In this document: positions 1-8,480 of the stretch, piece by piece | Layout: each line of letters starts with the position of its first letter | Numbering within the stretch: position 1 is the first letter of the stretch | Assembly (NCBI GenBank): GCA_041393015.1 | Contig: JAWKKV010000012.1 | Location: forward strand, 19,703 to 83,702 | DNA: 64,000 bases | DNA from: JAGQYH01 sp041393015 | GTDB lineage: Bacteria > Bacteroidota > Bacteroidia > Chitinophagales > JADIYW01 | Direction of reading: 5' to 3' | Translations under genes and position numbers: made by a program | The notes under the pieces: model-generated | What the model was told of the DNA's origin: nothing | Database searches by the model: none | What the model saw: the letters and a program-made list of their open reading frames with translations, nothing else

Positions 1-51
1 AGTTACCCTTCAATGGTATTGACTAAGATGGTCGATAGTATGATTTATTAA
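1..51 (+). CDS. 3' end of an unidentified gene (partial)
   Basis: The first 17 codons of the window are open and end in TAA at 49-51, giving a C-terminal peptide SYPSMVLTKMVDSMIY. The next small reading frame on the same strand starts 16 bases later, so the two may be co-transcribed. The fragment is too short to identify; whether it is coding at all depends on sequence to the left of the window. Confidence 0.3.
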   Translation, partial: SYPSMVLTKMVDSMIY

Positions 52-67
52 TGCTAAAACAAGTATT

Positions 68-226
68 ATGGGGTTACTTTTACTTATGTTGATGTGTTTC
101 ATTTTTTGTATTGTACAATTGGTTCAGGATGATGGAATAGGAGCACTTAAAGATTTTTCATTTTGGTTAATTGTAGTTTCGTTTGCTGCTATGGTTACAT
201 TTATAGCTGGTGGCGTAAACTTTTAA
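68..226 (+). CDS. small two-helix membrane protein
   Basis: A 52-residue frame starts at an ATG at 68 and ends in TAA at 224-226. It would encode two hydrophobic segments, about residues 2-18 and 31-50, separated by an acidic loop (QDDGIGALKD), so a small inner-membrane hairpin protein is expected. In-frame sequence upstream is stopped by TGA at 41-43, so the ATG is the natural start. It follows the partial gene by 16 bases and converges on the yigZ-family gene. No family is recognised. The two-helix pattern with a charged loop favours a real protein, but the short length keeps this tentative. Confidence 0.4.
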   Translation: MGLLLLMLMCFIFCIVQLVQDDGIGALKDFSFWLIVVSFAAMVTFIAGGVNF

Positions 227-257
227 GGCAATACGATTACTACTTTTGTGCTGTAAG

Positions 258-863
258 CTAGTTTTCTTCAATTCTAAGTACGTGAATGCTTGAAGCCTCG
301 AGTAGGAATTGTAATTTTAATCTAAGTGGAATTTCAATTTCAAATTTGCTCTCATCCAAATAGGTTTGCTCAATAATTTTGCCTTCAAATTTTCCTATTA
401 ATTGAAAAATATAGTTGGCATTTTCGTATTGAGTTGAGATGGTAAAATAAGCATACAGTTCTTTTTCGATGATGTTGTTATCGGTTATAGCTAATTGTGT
501 GGCTTCTTTATAGGCATTAATCAAACCTGGAACTCCCAATTTTGTGCCACCAAAATATCTTACAACAATGGCAAGAACATTGGTGATTTCAAAAGATTTT
601 AATTGATTTAGAATGGGTAAGCCGGCACTTCCGTTCGGTTCTCCGGCATCATTGGCTCTTTCATTATTACCATCTAAGCCTAATCTATAAGCATAGCAAT
701 GATGCCTAGCTTTAGGATGCTTTTGTTGAATGACTTCTAAGTAATTTTTTATTTCGTCTTCATTTTCTATTGGAAAAATGTAGCCATAAAATTTGCTGCT
801 TCTATCCTTAAACAAGCTTTCACTCTCTTGGTTAATTGTTTTGTAACTGAATTGTTCACTCAT
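258..863 (-). CDS. YigZ/IMPACT family protein (UPF0029)
   Basis: The 201-residue product belongs to the YigZ/IMPACT family, which in eukaryotes modulates GCN2 signalling and in bacteria has no firmly assigned reaction. The family core is clear: ARHHCYAYRLG at about 52-62, then RANDAGEPNGSAGLPIL near 69-85 and VVRYFGGTKLGVPGLI near 101-116, the usual signature of the N-terminal fold. The C-terminal part (about 135-201) matches the short alpha/beta domain normally following it. Length is typical. It is the last gene of a leftward operon; its ATG overlaps the stop of the EamA transporter gene by one base, suggesting translational coupling. Assignment to family is secure, function is not. Confidence 0.9.
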   Translation of the reverse strand: MSEQFSYKTINQESESLFKDRSSKFYGYIFPIENEDEIKNYLEVIQQKHPKARHHCYAYRLGLDGNNERANDAGEPNGSAGLPILNQLKSFEITNVLAIVVRYFGGTKLGVPGLINAYKEATQLAITDNNIIEKELYAYFTISTQYENANYIFQLIGKFEGKIIEQTYLDESKFEIEIPLRLKLQFLLEASSIHVLRIEEN

Positions 864-1750
864 TAGATCAAAATTAAAATGGCGGCTAACGCAATGGCTA
901 AACCAATTAACTGCCTAAAAATTAAGCGCTCTTTGTAAATTAACCATGCCATCAATGCTGCAACCAAAATGATACCAACATTATTGATAGGAAAAACTTG
1001 TGAGGATTCTAATCCTGAAAATTTTAATGACAAAACTAAAAAGTAAACCGACCCGAAATTAGGAACACCAAGTATAAAGCCAGCTAGAATATTTTGCTTT
1101 TTGATGGGTACTTTTGAATACGCCAATCTTATAATACCTGCAATAAAAGCGGAACTGAATAAAACTAATGTGAAGGTAGCAGTTTGAACTTCCCCAATAT
1201 GTTTGGTTTGAATGATATTTACCGTTAGGTCGCATAAACCGCTGCCTAGAAATACCGCTATTGGCAATAAGATATTAGGTGAAAATGATTTGTTTCTAAT
1301 CATCATTTTAGTAACTGGTGCTGCATCTTCACCGTTCTTTTTATTGTTTTTCTTTGAGATAAGAAACACGGCCAAAATACCTAAGATTACTCCTAATATT
1401 TTTAGAAAACTTGCTCCTTCCTGAAAGACTAAAATCCCCACAATGACCGGTACAATAAAAGACAGTTTTTGTGCGACTGAAGCCACCGCAACGCCCAATA
1501 ACTGAGTTGTTCTAGCAATCATATAAAAGAGAAAGACAAAGAAAGTTCCCAATCCGATGGTAAGATATAATCCCGACCAATTAGGAATTAAAGACAATTG
1601 ATTGGAAGGTGCAACTATTAACGCTAATGCGCCACAAACTAAATAATTAAAGACAATTGCTTGAAATGATTGGATATTGTATTTAGGAAAAGCTCTAAAT
1701 ATTAAAGCTATTGAAGTAGAGCACAAAATGCTGAGCGCCAAATAAATCAT
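863..1750 (-). CDS. EamA/DMT-family transporter
   Basis: The 295-residue protein consists almost entirely of about ten hydrophobic helices arranged as two five-helix halves, with a basic cytoplasmic loop (KKNNKKNGED, about 133-142) between them. This is the architecture of the drug/metabolite transporter superfamily, EamA subgroup, inner-membrane permeases for small metabolites or amino acids. The substrate cannot be read from the sequence. Its start overlaps the ribD stop by four bases and its stop overlaps the yigZ-family start by one base, so the three are very likely translated from one message. Placement next to ribD could hint at a flavin-related substrate, but that is only a positional guess. 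Confidence 0.85.
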   Translation of the reverse strand: MIYLALSILCSTSIALIFRAFPKYNIQSFQAIVFNYLVCGALALIVAPSNQLSLIPNWSGLYLTIGLGTFFVFLFYMIARTTQLLGVAVASVAQKLSFIVPVIVGILVFQEGASFLKILGVILGILAVFLISKKNNKKNGEDAAPVTKMMIRNKSFSPNILLPIAVFLGSGLCDLTVNIIQTKHIGEVQTATFTLVLFSSAFIAGIIRLAYSKVPIKKQNILAGFILGVPNFGSVYFLVLSLKFSGLESSQVFPINNVGIILVAALMAWLIYKERLIFRQLIGLAIALAAILILI

Positions 1751-2784
1751 TTGTTTTGAATTATTTTAAGCTGATTATCGGAAATAGTAATGGATGCTTG
1801 GACAACGCTAGATGGAATCTTTGGCGCTAAAATACCTTCTTCAAGTATTACTGTTGTTTGATAAATATAGGCTTCGTCCCATAAATTGGAATTGATAAAA
1901 TGTTGCAATGTAACTGCTCCACCTTCTACCAATACGCTTGTAATTTTTCGTTCGTGTAAATGCTCAATCATTTCAGCAATTGCAAAATGATCATTTTTAA
2001 GCGGAATATATTCTACGTTATTAATCTTCTTAGAATAAGAGCGATTGAATATGATGGTATTGAGATCGTCAGTATTTTGATATAATTCTCCTGTAGGATC
2101 AATAATTACTTTAATGGGGTGATTCCCCTCCCAAAATCTATCCGTCAAAGCAGGTTGGTCGTGTATAAAAGTATTTTTGCCGACAAGAATGGCGTCCATT
2201 TCATTCCGCCATTTGTGCGTTAGTCTTTTAGTAAAAGCATTACTTAGCCATTGCTGTCCTTTTAATGGAGCAAAGAAACCATCTTTCGATTCGGCCCATT
2301 TTAAAATAATATAAGGACGATTTTGTTGGATAGATGTAAAAAAGAATTTGTTTAAGGCTAATGCTTCCGCTTCTAAAATTCCTATCTCAACTTCCACACC
2401 TGAAGCTTTCAATTTTTCAATGCTTTTACCGGCCACTTTAGGATTTGGGTCTTTTGATGCGACAACTACTTTGGGTATCTGATATTTTAAAATAAGATCA
2501 ACGCATGGAGGTGTTTGTCCAAAATGGAAACATGGTTCTAATGAAACATAAATAGTGGAAGATGAAAGCAGAGATTTATCTTTTACATCATTAATGGCAT
2601 TGACTTCTGCATGTGGACCACCATATTTTTGGTGCCAACCTTCTCCAATGATAGAGTTGTTATGAACGATGACGCAGCCCACTAAAGGATTTGGCGTAAC
2701 CAAGCCAGTTCCTAATTGAGCCAATTCAAAGCATCTTTTTATATATTTTTCATTTGTGGTCAATTTCCCTATTTGTTTCTTCAA
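1747..2784 (-). CDS. ribD: bifunctional riboflavin deaminase/reductase RibD
   Basis: RibD carries out two successive steps of riboflavin synthesis: deamination of the diaminohydroxy-pyrimidine phosphoribosyl intermediate and NADPH-dependent reduction of its ribosyl side chain. The N-terminal deaminase (about 12-150) has the zinc site His58-Ala-Glu60 in PHAEVNA and Cys85/Cys94 in EPCFHFGQTPPC. The C-terminal reductase (about 155-345) has the conserved opening RPYIILKWAESKDG and the LVEGG motif near 285-290. The length of 345 is normal. No other rib genes are adjacent. It sits two bases from the CHAT gene upstream and overlaps the transporter gene downstream, so it is embedded in an operon headed by two protease-like genes, an unusual setting. 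Confidence 0.95.
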   Translation of the reverse strand: MKKQIGKLTTNEKYIKRCFELAQLGTGLVTPNPLVGCVIVHNNSIIGEGWHQKYGGPHAEVNAINDVKDKSLLSSSTIYVSLEPCFHFGQTPPCVDLILKYQIPKVVVASKDPNPKVAGKSIEKLKASGVEVEIGILEAEALALNKFFFTSIQQNRPYIILKWAESKDGFFAPLKGQQWLSNAFTKRLTHKWRNEMDAILVGKNTFIHDQPALTDRFWEGNHPIKVIIDPTGELYQNTDDLNTIIFNRSYSKKINNVEYIPLKNDHFAIAEMIEHLHERKITSVLVEGGAVTLQHFINSNLWDEAYIYQTTVILEEGILAPKIPSSVVQASITISDNQLKIIQNK

Positions 2785-2786
2785 AA

Positions 2787-5498
2787 TTAAACTTTCGATT
2801 GCTTTTTAATTTTTAAAAAGACAATTGATAATAAAGATATCAATGCAAGAGCCCCTAAAATATATAAAATAAGATGATTGCTGTCTTTGTATTCTATAGC
2901 GGAAGATTCACCGATATAAATAAATGGAGCCCATTGATTGGGTTTCATTCCGTGTTTTTCAATATAATCTAGCTTTGCCTTTCTAAGTGCTACTTCTTTT
3001 TTATCTCCTTTTTTAAGGTAGCTGTAAAAATCTTGCATTAGTTCTTCACTCGCTTTGTCGTAAGTATTCCATAAAGTGGCTACAACACTTTTTGAACCGG
3101 CAGAGTGAATACCCCAAACTAAATTCATAATACCTTCGCCACTAATCAAATCTCCTCTAAACGTTTCGCAGGCACTCAACACTACAAATTTATCCTTTAA
3201 GGGTAGATTGTAGATTTCAGGCAAATACATTTTTTCATCATGAAAGGCGATCCATGGTAAATTGTTTTCTTCATTACTCGCCATCGCATGTGTAGCAAAA
3301 TGAACTCCGTTGTAATGATTGATTTGATTCTTGAAAAATGATTTACTGGCTTTCCTTTCCATTAGTACTTTCCCTCCAACTGCTCTTCTAATTTGCTGAA
3401 CTTCTTTTTGGCTGTTGATCAAGTCACTAATATTTTGATTCATAAAACTTACAGGAGCTACAAATAATGTTGAAGTTTTATGGGAGGTGACGCTCTTTTC
3501 TTGTTGCAATTCAATAGAAGGTGAAAGTGTGTATCTCACCGTTTGAGTGTGAATTACTAGTTTTTGATTGCTGATATCGGTGCAAAGCGCATCAAATGGG
3601 ATAAAGTTTAAAGTCCCCGAAGGATTGATAATGATATTTGAATATTGAGCAAATGTAGTTGTGGTTAATTGATTATATAGCTGATTAGAAGAAGTATAAT
3701 AGTTATTCAAGTCAGCGGTTGTGTTAAAAGGGCGTGAGGCACTATTCAAAAATTCAGCCTTGGTATTTAAATAGTCATTGCTATGACTAATGATTTTCAA
3801 CCAAGAACTATCCTTAGTTACAAATAGGGCATAGGTGCTTGTTTTACCTTCTAAGTAAGATACGTAAAGTGAGTTTTTATCATTAAGGAAGTCTGTCTGT
3901 AATTGATTGAGTGAGGTATTATTGATGTAAGTTGAGTTAGTAGCTTCGGTATGATAAAGGGAGTCTGTTATGGCGTGGTATTGCTCTTTTAATTGGATGA
4001 GTGAAGCGAGGTCATTTTGATTTAAGGCTGACAATGCTTTTTTTATCTCTATAGCACTAATATCTTCTTTAATAGTTTGCAATTTAGCTTGTAATTTCGG
4101 CGATAATTGACTCAATCGGATATTTTCTTCCATCAATTCTTGTAAAACAAAGTATTTCCCTCTTTCAATAAAATAGAATAGTTCGCTTTGGTTGTTGATG
4201 AAATTGGCTGCTTCTAAAGCATAGCCATACAATTCAGTCGCTTGTTCTCTCCAATAAAATTTGGATGAATTATCTAGCGTATTTTGATTGACCATAAATA
4301 ATAGAGAATCTGCAAAATGAATATACTGTAGAGCAGAAAGCATGATCGACTGATCATTTTTGCTTTTAGATTCTGCTATCATACTTTTTGAAATAAACTT
4401 CACATACACGAAAACATCTCCTAAGTAATCAAGATTTTCTACTATTTTGGTATTTGGCAGCAAGTTGTAGTTAAAACCATTGTTAGAGCCAAGTAAATAG
4501 TTAAAAGCGTTTAGATAATAACGAGTTGATTTTTCAAAATTGCCGGCATTGTAATAGATGTCTCCAATTGTATTGATAGTGGCTGCTACCTGACTACTGT
4601 CTTCCATTTTTAAGGCAATATTTTTGGCTCTCGATAAGTAGTTAAGTGCCTTTTCCTGCTGCTGTAGCTGATTATAAGTATATCCAATGTTGCTTAAACT
4701 TCTAAAAATATAGTTGTCGTTGTTTAGGTTTTCTGCAATGGATAAGCTTTTATTATAATGTTCGATGGCTTTCTTGTATTCTTCTTTCGTTTCATAAGCA
4801 TTTCCTTGTGTTAAATAGCTATACATCTCATTGTAGAGACGCTGTTCAGAAGGTAAATTTTTAGCTGTCTCTATTTGCAGTTGAGCATATTTTAAGGTGG
4901 AATCTGCTGCTTGTAAAGCGCTGTAATTAACTGCAATTTGTCCATAGGCTATGGAAAGCCATTTGTTGTTTTCTAATGATATAACAGATTTGTCTTTTGT
5001 GGCTAATTGGTAATAGTAATTCGATAGTGTATACTCACCGGCTTCCTCATAACAAGTACCAATTTTTACATAACATTTTGATTGGTCAATTGGATTGGAA
5101 ACGTAATTGATGGCCAGTTTGAAGTTTTTAATGGCTTCTGAATAATGTCTATCATTGAGTTGAGTAATAGCACTATTGTAAATCAATCGATGTAATAAAA
5201 GAGAATCGACTACTTTTGACTTTTGAAATTGATAAAAAGCGTTTTCCCATATCTCCTTAGCTAATTTTGTATCACCATTGGAATAACATAATTTTCCATG
5301 ATGATAACTTATGCATGCTTTCTTTTCGGGATGGGGCTCCTTTAGCGTTGCCTCAAAGAATTTCAAATTAGCCTGTTCAAAAGGATAACTTAAAATCTGC
5401 TCAATATTTTCGTCTTCTTCATCAAAGCAACTTGCTGAAGATTCTAACCAAACTAGGCAGCCAATTAATACAATAAAAGATAATAACCTCAAATGCAT
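2787..5498 (-). CDS. periplasmic TPR-CHAT domain protease-like protein, membrane anchored
   Basis: The 903-residue protein starts with a signal peptide (about 1-22), continues with roughly eight to ten TPR repeats (about 45-450, recognisable AEEAGEYTLSNYYYQLA- and NIGYTYNQLQQQEKALNYL-like helices), a coiled helical linker, and a C-terminal CHAT domain (about 540-870). The caspase-type dyad is visible: His737 in FATHAMAS and Cys777 in VLSACETFRGD, followed by SGEGIMNLVWGIHSAGSKS. A single membrane helix (about 876-896) with a basic tail ends the protein. The predicted topology puts the protease-like domain outside the cytoplasm on the periplasmic face. CHAT proteins are caspase/separase relatives; known examples cleave specific partners. 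It lies eight bases after the subtilisin-like lipoprotein gene, so the two are co-expressed. The natural substrate is unknown. Confidence 0.85.
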   Translation of the reverse strand: MHLRLLSFIVLIGCLVWLESSASCFDEEDENIEQILSYPFEQANLKFFEATLKEPHPEKKACISYHHGKLCYSNGDTKLAKEIWENAFYQFQKSKVVDSLLLHRLIYNSAITQLNDRHYSEAIKNFKLAINYVSNPIDQSKCYVKIGTCYEEAGEYTLSNYYYQLATKDKSVISLENNKWLSIAYGQIAVNYSALQAADSTLKYAQLQIETAKNLPSEQRLYNEMYSYLTQGNAYETKEEYKKAIEHYNKSLSIAENLNNDNYIFRSLSNIGYTYNQLQQQEKALNYLSRAKNIALKMEDSSQVAATINTIGDIYYNAGNFEKSTRYYLNAFNYLLGSNNGFNYNLLPNTKIVENLDYLGDVFVYVKFISKSMIAESKSKNDQSIMLSALQYIHFADSLLFMVNQNTLDNSSKFYWREQATELYGYALEAANFINNQSELFYFIERGKYFVLQELMEENIRLSQLSPKLQAKLQTIKEDISAIEIKKALSALNQNDLASLIQLKEQYHAITDSLYHTEATNSTYINNTSLNQLQTDFLNDKNSLYVSYLEGKTSTYALFVTKDSSWLKIISHSNDYLNTKAEFLNSASRPFNTTADLNNYYTSSNQLYNQLTTTTFAQYSNIIINPSGTLNFIPFDALCTDISNQKLVIHTQTVRYTLSPSIELQQEKSVTSHKTSTLFVAPVSFMNQNISDLINSQKEVQQIRRAVGGKVLMERKASKSFFKNQINHYNGVHFATHAMASNEENNLPWIAFHDEKMYLPEIYNLPLKDKFVVLSACETFRGDLISGEGIMNLVWGIHSAGSKSVVATLWNTYDKASEELMQDFYSYLKKGDKKEVALRKAKLDYIEKHGMKPNQWAPFIYIGESSAIEYKDSNHLILYILGALALISLLSIVFLKIKKQSKV

Positions 5499-5506
5499 GC
5501 CCTAAT

Positions 5507-6847
5507 TTAAGGACAAGGATTGAAATTCGAAGTTTTATAATTTACATAGCTGATATTATCTCCATTATAAGTGGCGGTATTTACACTTAAACCATTTAAT
5601 ATTTCTGCTCGAATAGTGCTTACATCGTTGGTGCCACATTGTTGAATAGAAAAAGCTACCGCTGCAGAAATAGCTGCTGCAGACATTGAAGTGCCTGATT
5701 TAATTTCAGGATTTGGAGTATACCAAATGGGCATAGTAGCAGAAACGTCAATTCCTGGCGCAAATAGATTAGTGGTTTGTTCACCATAATAGTTCGAAAA
5801 CTCAGCTTTTAAAGTATCTTCTCTATCTGAACTTCCAACGGGTATAACATAGTCAAATGGAAAATCTGATGGATAATGGTTGTGCCTATCTAAATTTACG
5901 CCTTCATTACCAACAGACGCAACAATGATAGCACCACTAACAGAATTAGCATATTCAATAGCTTTTTGTAAGACATCTGGAACTTCTTTCGAATAAAAGC
6001 CCCAACTTGTATTGATAATATCAGCACCACGATCAGCAGCATATATAATTCCACAAGACACGGTAAAAAGTGTACCTATACCATCTTCATTATGTGTTTT
6101 AATGGGTAAAAAGAGAAACTCGTTTAATTGTCCAGTAGCATCTAATGTGGCCATTTCATTGATGATTGTGTTGGTCACATGAGTACCATGTCCATGATCG
6201 TCTGTTGGATCGTTGTCTTCGTTAAAGAAATCCCAACCAATTTGATCGCCTATTAAACAATTGCCATCTTGATCGGTATTGGGATCATCTTCTGCACTAT
6301 TTCCTAATAATCTACCGGCAATAATTGTATTGGATCCATAGTCCACTCCAACATCTAATACGGCAATTATATTGCCTTCGTCTGTTTGATTGTAAAACGG
6401 GTTACCTATAATAACTGGTGGAGTAAAAATTAAAACATCACTGAAATTATAATAATTGAATGACAGCTCTTCAATATCATTTTCAGACGTTCCTTTTTGT
6501 TTAATACCTTCTAATCCGCCTTTTTCGGCTAATCCCGCATTATCCCATTGGGCTAAGGTTAACACATCGCCGCACATGCATTCTTTCACTGAAACAGCGC
6601 CTAATGTATTAATCAATATGTCATTTCGAGTGGCTTGAGAAACACCATCTCTAAATTTTACTACAATTTGACGAGGATTGTAAGCACCGCCAAAACCATC
6701 TAATTCATAAGGAAGATCAGATTGAATCAAACTTCTTTCTAAAGCTTGCGGAAGGGTAGTGTCTAAGAGAATTACGTCATCATCTTTGCAGGCAAAGAGT
6801 AACAAGGAAGATAATATACTAATTTGGAATATGGATTTAAGTTTCAT
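5507..6847 (-). CDS. S8 (subtilisin-like) serine peptidase lipoprotein
   Basis: The 446-residue protein has a lipoprotein signal peptide with lipobox LLFAC and acceptor Cys20 followed by KDDD. Residues about 55-105 (RQIVVKFRDGVS...) resemble the inhibitor-like prodomain seen in fervidolysin-type subtilases. The catalytic domain holds a complete triad: Asp165 in AVLDVGVDYG, His220 in DDHGHGTHV, and Ser387 in SGTSMSAAA, with the oxyanion Asn in ASVGNEG. There is no long C-terminal extension or T9SS signal. Predicted location is the periplasm-facing inner membrane or outer-membrane inner leaflet. It is the first gene of the leftward operon, eight bases ahead of the CHAT protein, and divergent from an ECF sigma factor gene. 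Active protease is expected; substrate unknown. Confidence 0.88.
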   Translation of the reverse strand: MKLKSIFQISILSSLLLFACKDDDVILLDTTLPQALERSLIQSDLPYELDGFGGAYNPRQIVVKFRDGVSQATRNDILINTLGAVSVKECMCGDVLTLAQWDNAGLAEKGGLEGIKQKGTSENDIEELSFNYYNFSDVLIFTPPVIIGNPFYNQTDEGNIIAVLDVGVDYGSNTIIAGRLLGNSAEDDPNTDQDGNCLIGDQIGWDFFNEDNDPTDDHGHGTHVTNTIINEMATLDATGQLNEFLFLPIKTHNEDGIGTLFTVSCGIIYAADRGADIINTSWGFYSKEVPDVLQKAIEYANSVSGAIIVASVGNEGVNLDRHNHYPSDFPFDYVIPVGSSDREDTLKAEFSNYYGEQTTNLFAPGIDVSATMPIWYTPNPEIKSGTSMSAAAISAAVAFSIQQCGTNDVSTIRAEILNGLSVNTATYNGDNISYVNYKTSNFNPCP

Positions 6848-6875
6848 TTTTTTCGATTGTGGTTATGTATTATAA

Positions 6876-6883
6876 CAAATTTA
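6876..6883 (-). promoter_or_regulatory. candidate -7 box for the S8/CHAT operon
   Basis: On the minus strand the octamer TAAATTTG fits the Bacteroidota -7 consensus TAnnTTTG, 29 bases before the S8 gene start. No clear TTG -33 element is found at 19-21 bases upstream, so this is a weak call. Confidence 0.3.
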
Positions 6884-6917
6884 GATATTGTTCATGTAAT
6901 TGTAAGTACTGCAAGAT

Positions 6918-6957
6918 AAAAAAATCACAGTGAGAAATTTGAGTTTTCCCACCGTGA
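6918..6957 (-). terminator. terminator-like hairpin upstream of the S8/CHAT operon
   Basis: Read on the minus strand, a 13-pair stem (two G-U pairs) formed by 6957-6945 and 6937-6925 encloses a 7-base loop and is followed directly by seven T at 6924-6918. This is the form of an intrinsic terminator. No gene on the minus strand precedes it, since the neighbour is the divergent sigma factor gene. It either ends a short minus-strand RNA begun within 6958-7087, acts as a leader attenuator, or insulates the operon. On the plus strand the stem has two A-C mismatches and no T tract, so the minus orientation is favoured. Confidence 0.55.
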
Positions 6958-7087
6958 GTAACAAGCAGAGATAATATTTTAGTTTAGATTTTCTTATTCA
7001 GTCATTTATAGGGTAATTACGTGGAGATTATTTTTGTTACCCATAGTGATTAAAAAAAATTAAAACTTTAGCTTAGCGCTAATAAGG

Positions 7088-7660
7088 ATGGAGGAGAAAT
7101 CGATAAAATATTATTTACAAGGAATTAGCGAGAAAGACGAAGCTGTTATTCAAGAAATATATACTTTATATTTTAATAAGGTAGTTGGCTATGTAATGAA
7201 AAATAGTGGAGATAAATCTGATGCTAAGGATGTATTTAATAAAGCTATTATGCAATTGATGGTTCGTAAGAATTTGGATACTATTAAAGATACTTCCACT
7301 TTTGAAGCCTATCTATTTACAGCCTGTAGAAACCTATGGTTAAGGGAATTAAGTAAAATAAAGAATAAGAGGGTAACAAATGATCATGTCACTGAATTGT
7401 ATTATAAAGAGAAAGACATGGCACAAAGCACGCTCGAACAAGAAAGATGGGAATTGTTTAATGAGCAATTCAAAAATCTCTCTGATAATTGTAAAGAAGT
7501 TCTGCAAATGTTGTTTGACAAAATTAGCGGAAAGGATATTCAAGAAAAGTTGGGCTATGGTTCAGATACCGTAGTAAGACAAAGAGTGTTTAAGTGCAAG
7601 AAAAAACTGTCAGAATTAGTGCAGAGTGATGAACGCTTTAAAACCTTATTATACAAATGA
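7088..7660 (+). CDS. ECF-type RNA polymerase sigma factor
   Basis: The 190-residue protein is an extracytoplasmic-function sigma factor. Region 2 spans about 15-85 (YTLYFNKVVGYVMKNSGDKSDAKDVF, with the DAKD helix contacting core polymerase and the AYLFTACRN promoter-melting segment), and region 4 spans about 125-180 (LSDNCKEVLQMLFDKISGKDI then the recognition helix in YGSDTVVRQRVFKCKKKL). Its stop codon overlaps the start of the next gene as ATGA, giving translational coupling with a membrane protein that looks like its anti-sigma partner. It is transcribed divergently from the S8/CHAT operon with 240 bases between, so that operon is the obvious candidate target; this is inference from position. 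Confidence 0.9.
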   Translation: MEEKSIKYYLQGISEKDEAVIQEIYTLYFNKVVGYVMKNSGDKSDAKDVFNKAIMQLMVRKNLDTIKDTSTFEAYLFTACRNLWLRELSKIKNKRVTNDHVTELYYKEKDMAQSTLEQERWELFNEQFKNLSDNCKEVLQMLFDKISGKDIQEKLGYGSDTVVRQRVFKCKKKLSELVQSDERFKTLLYK

Positions 7661-8469
7661 GCCTTAACGACCAAACATATCAGCAAATTGAAAGCTACCT
7701 AAATGGTACGCTTTCAGCAGAAGAAGTCAAAAACTTCGAAGAGAGAATAGCCAATGAGCCGGAGTTAGGCAAAGAAATTGAGCTTTTTAAATTAATGGAA
7801 GGCTTTATTGGCGAAAACAAATGGCCGGAATCAACTATTGAATCAGATCACCCAAAAGTAAAGGAATATTTAAAGGCCTATCTGTCAGATGATGCAAAAT
7901 CGTTATCGGAAGTATTGGAAAAGATTGGTAATCAAACGATAAATGCCGCCACCACAGAAGTGTCATCTACTAAAGTTCGTCCATTATGGAACGTATTTAG
8001 AGCAGCTGCGGCTGTTTTAGTATTGGTAGGTTGCTTGTGGTTTTTTATGAAACCTACAGGTGTGCAGCAATATGCTTCTAGTTTGCAACACGATGAGTTA
8101 TTGTTAACGCAAAGAGGCGAGAGCGAGAAACTGTCTTTGGAGGCAGAGAATGCTTTTAACTCGAAGGAATACGAAGCAGCCATTCCTTTATTAATCGAAG
8201 TGGATAAAGTAAATGGAGATTTCCATATTGATATTGCGTTGGGAATTGCCTATTTAGAAACCAATGAGTTAGACAAGGCATATGAAGAGTTTAATCAGGT
8301 TTACAACTCAGATGCATTGATAAGAGACCAGGCATTATGGTATTTAGCAATGTCTGATCTTAAAAGTAAAGAAAATTCAAAAGCACTAGATCATTTAAAA
8401 CTTTTGCGAAAAAACTATCCTGACTTCAAATCAGAAGAGGTTAAAAAGATAATCTCAAAACTTAAGTAA
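7657..8469 (+). CDS. single-pass TPR membrane protein, anti-sigma-like
   Basis: The 270-residue product has a cytoplasmic N-terminal region whose first 50 residues (YLNGTLSAEEVKNFEERI then NEPELGKEIELF) resemble the helical start of Bacteroidota anti-sigma factors, one membrane helix at about 113-131 after a basic-proline stop-transfer, and a periplasmic C-terminal part with two to three TPR-like repeats (about 155-265: AENAFNSKEYEAAIPLLIEV, then LGIAYLETNELDKAYEEF). The ATGA overlap with the sigma factor gene and the topology suggest an inner-membrane regulator that holds the sigma factor and senses a periplasmic partner through TPRs. No zinc-binding HxxxCxxC motif is present, so it is not a ZAS-type anti-sigma factor. 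Role inferred, not proven. Confidence 0.75.
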   Translation: MSLNDQTYQQIESYLNGTLSAEEVKNFEERIANEPELGKEIELFKLMEGFIGENKWPESTIESDHPKVKEYLKAYLSDDAKSLSEVLEKIGNQTINAATTEVSSTKVRPLWNVFRAAAAVLVLVGCLWFFMKPTGVQQYASSLQHDELLLTQRGESEKLSLEAENAFNSKEYEAAIPLLIEVDKVNGDFHIDIALGIAYLETNELDKAYEEFNQVYNSDALIRDQALWYLAMSDLKSKENSKALDHLKLLRKNYPDFKSEEVKKIISKLK

Positions 8470-8480
8470 TTGGCTATTGC

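Noticed and set aside
1212..1424. Plus-strand open frame inside the EamA transporter gene
   Set aside because: It is antisense to a well-supported gene and its translation has no recognisable features.
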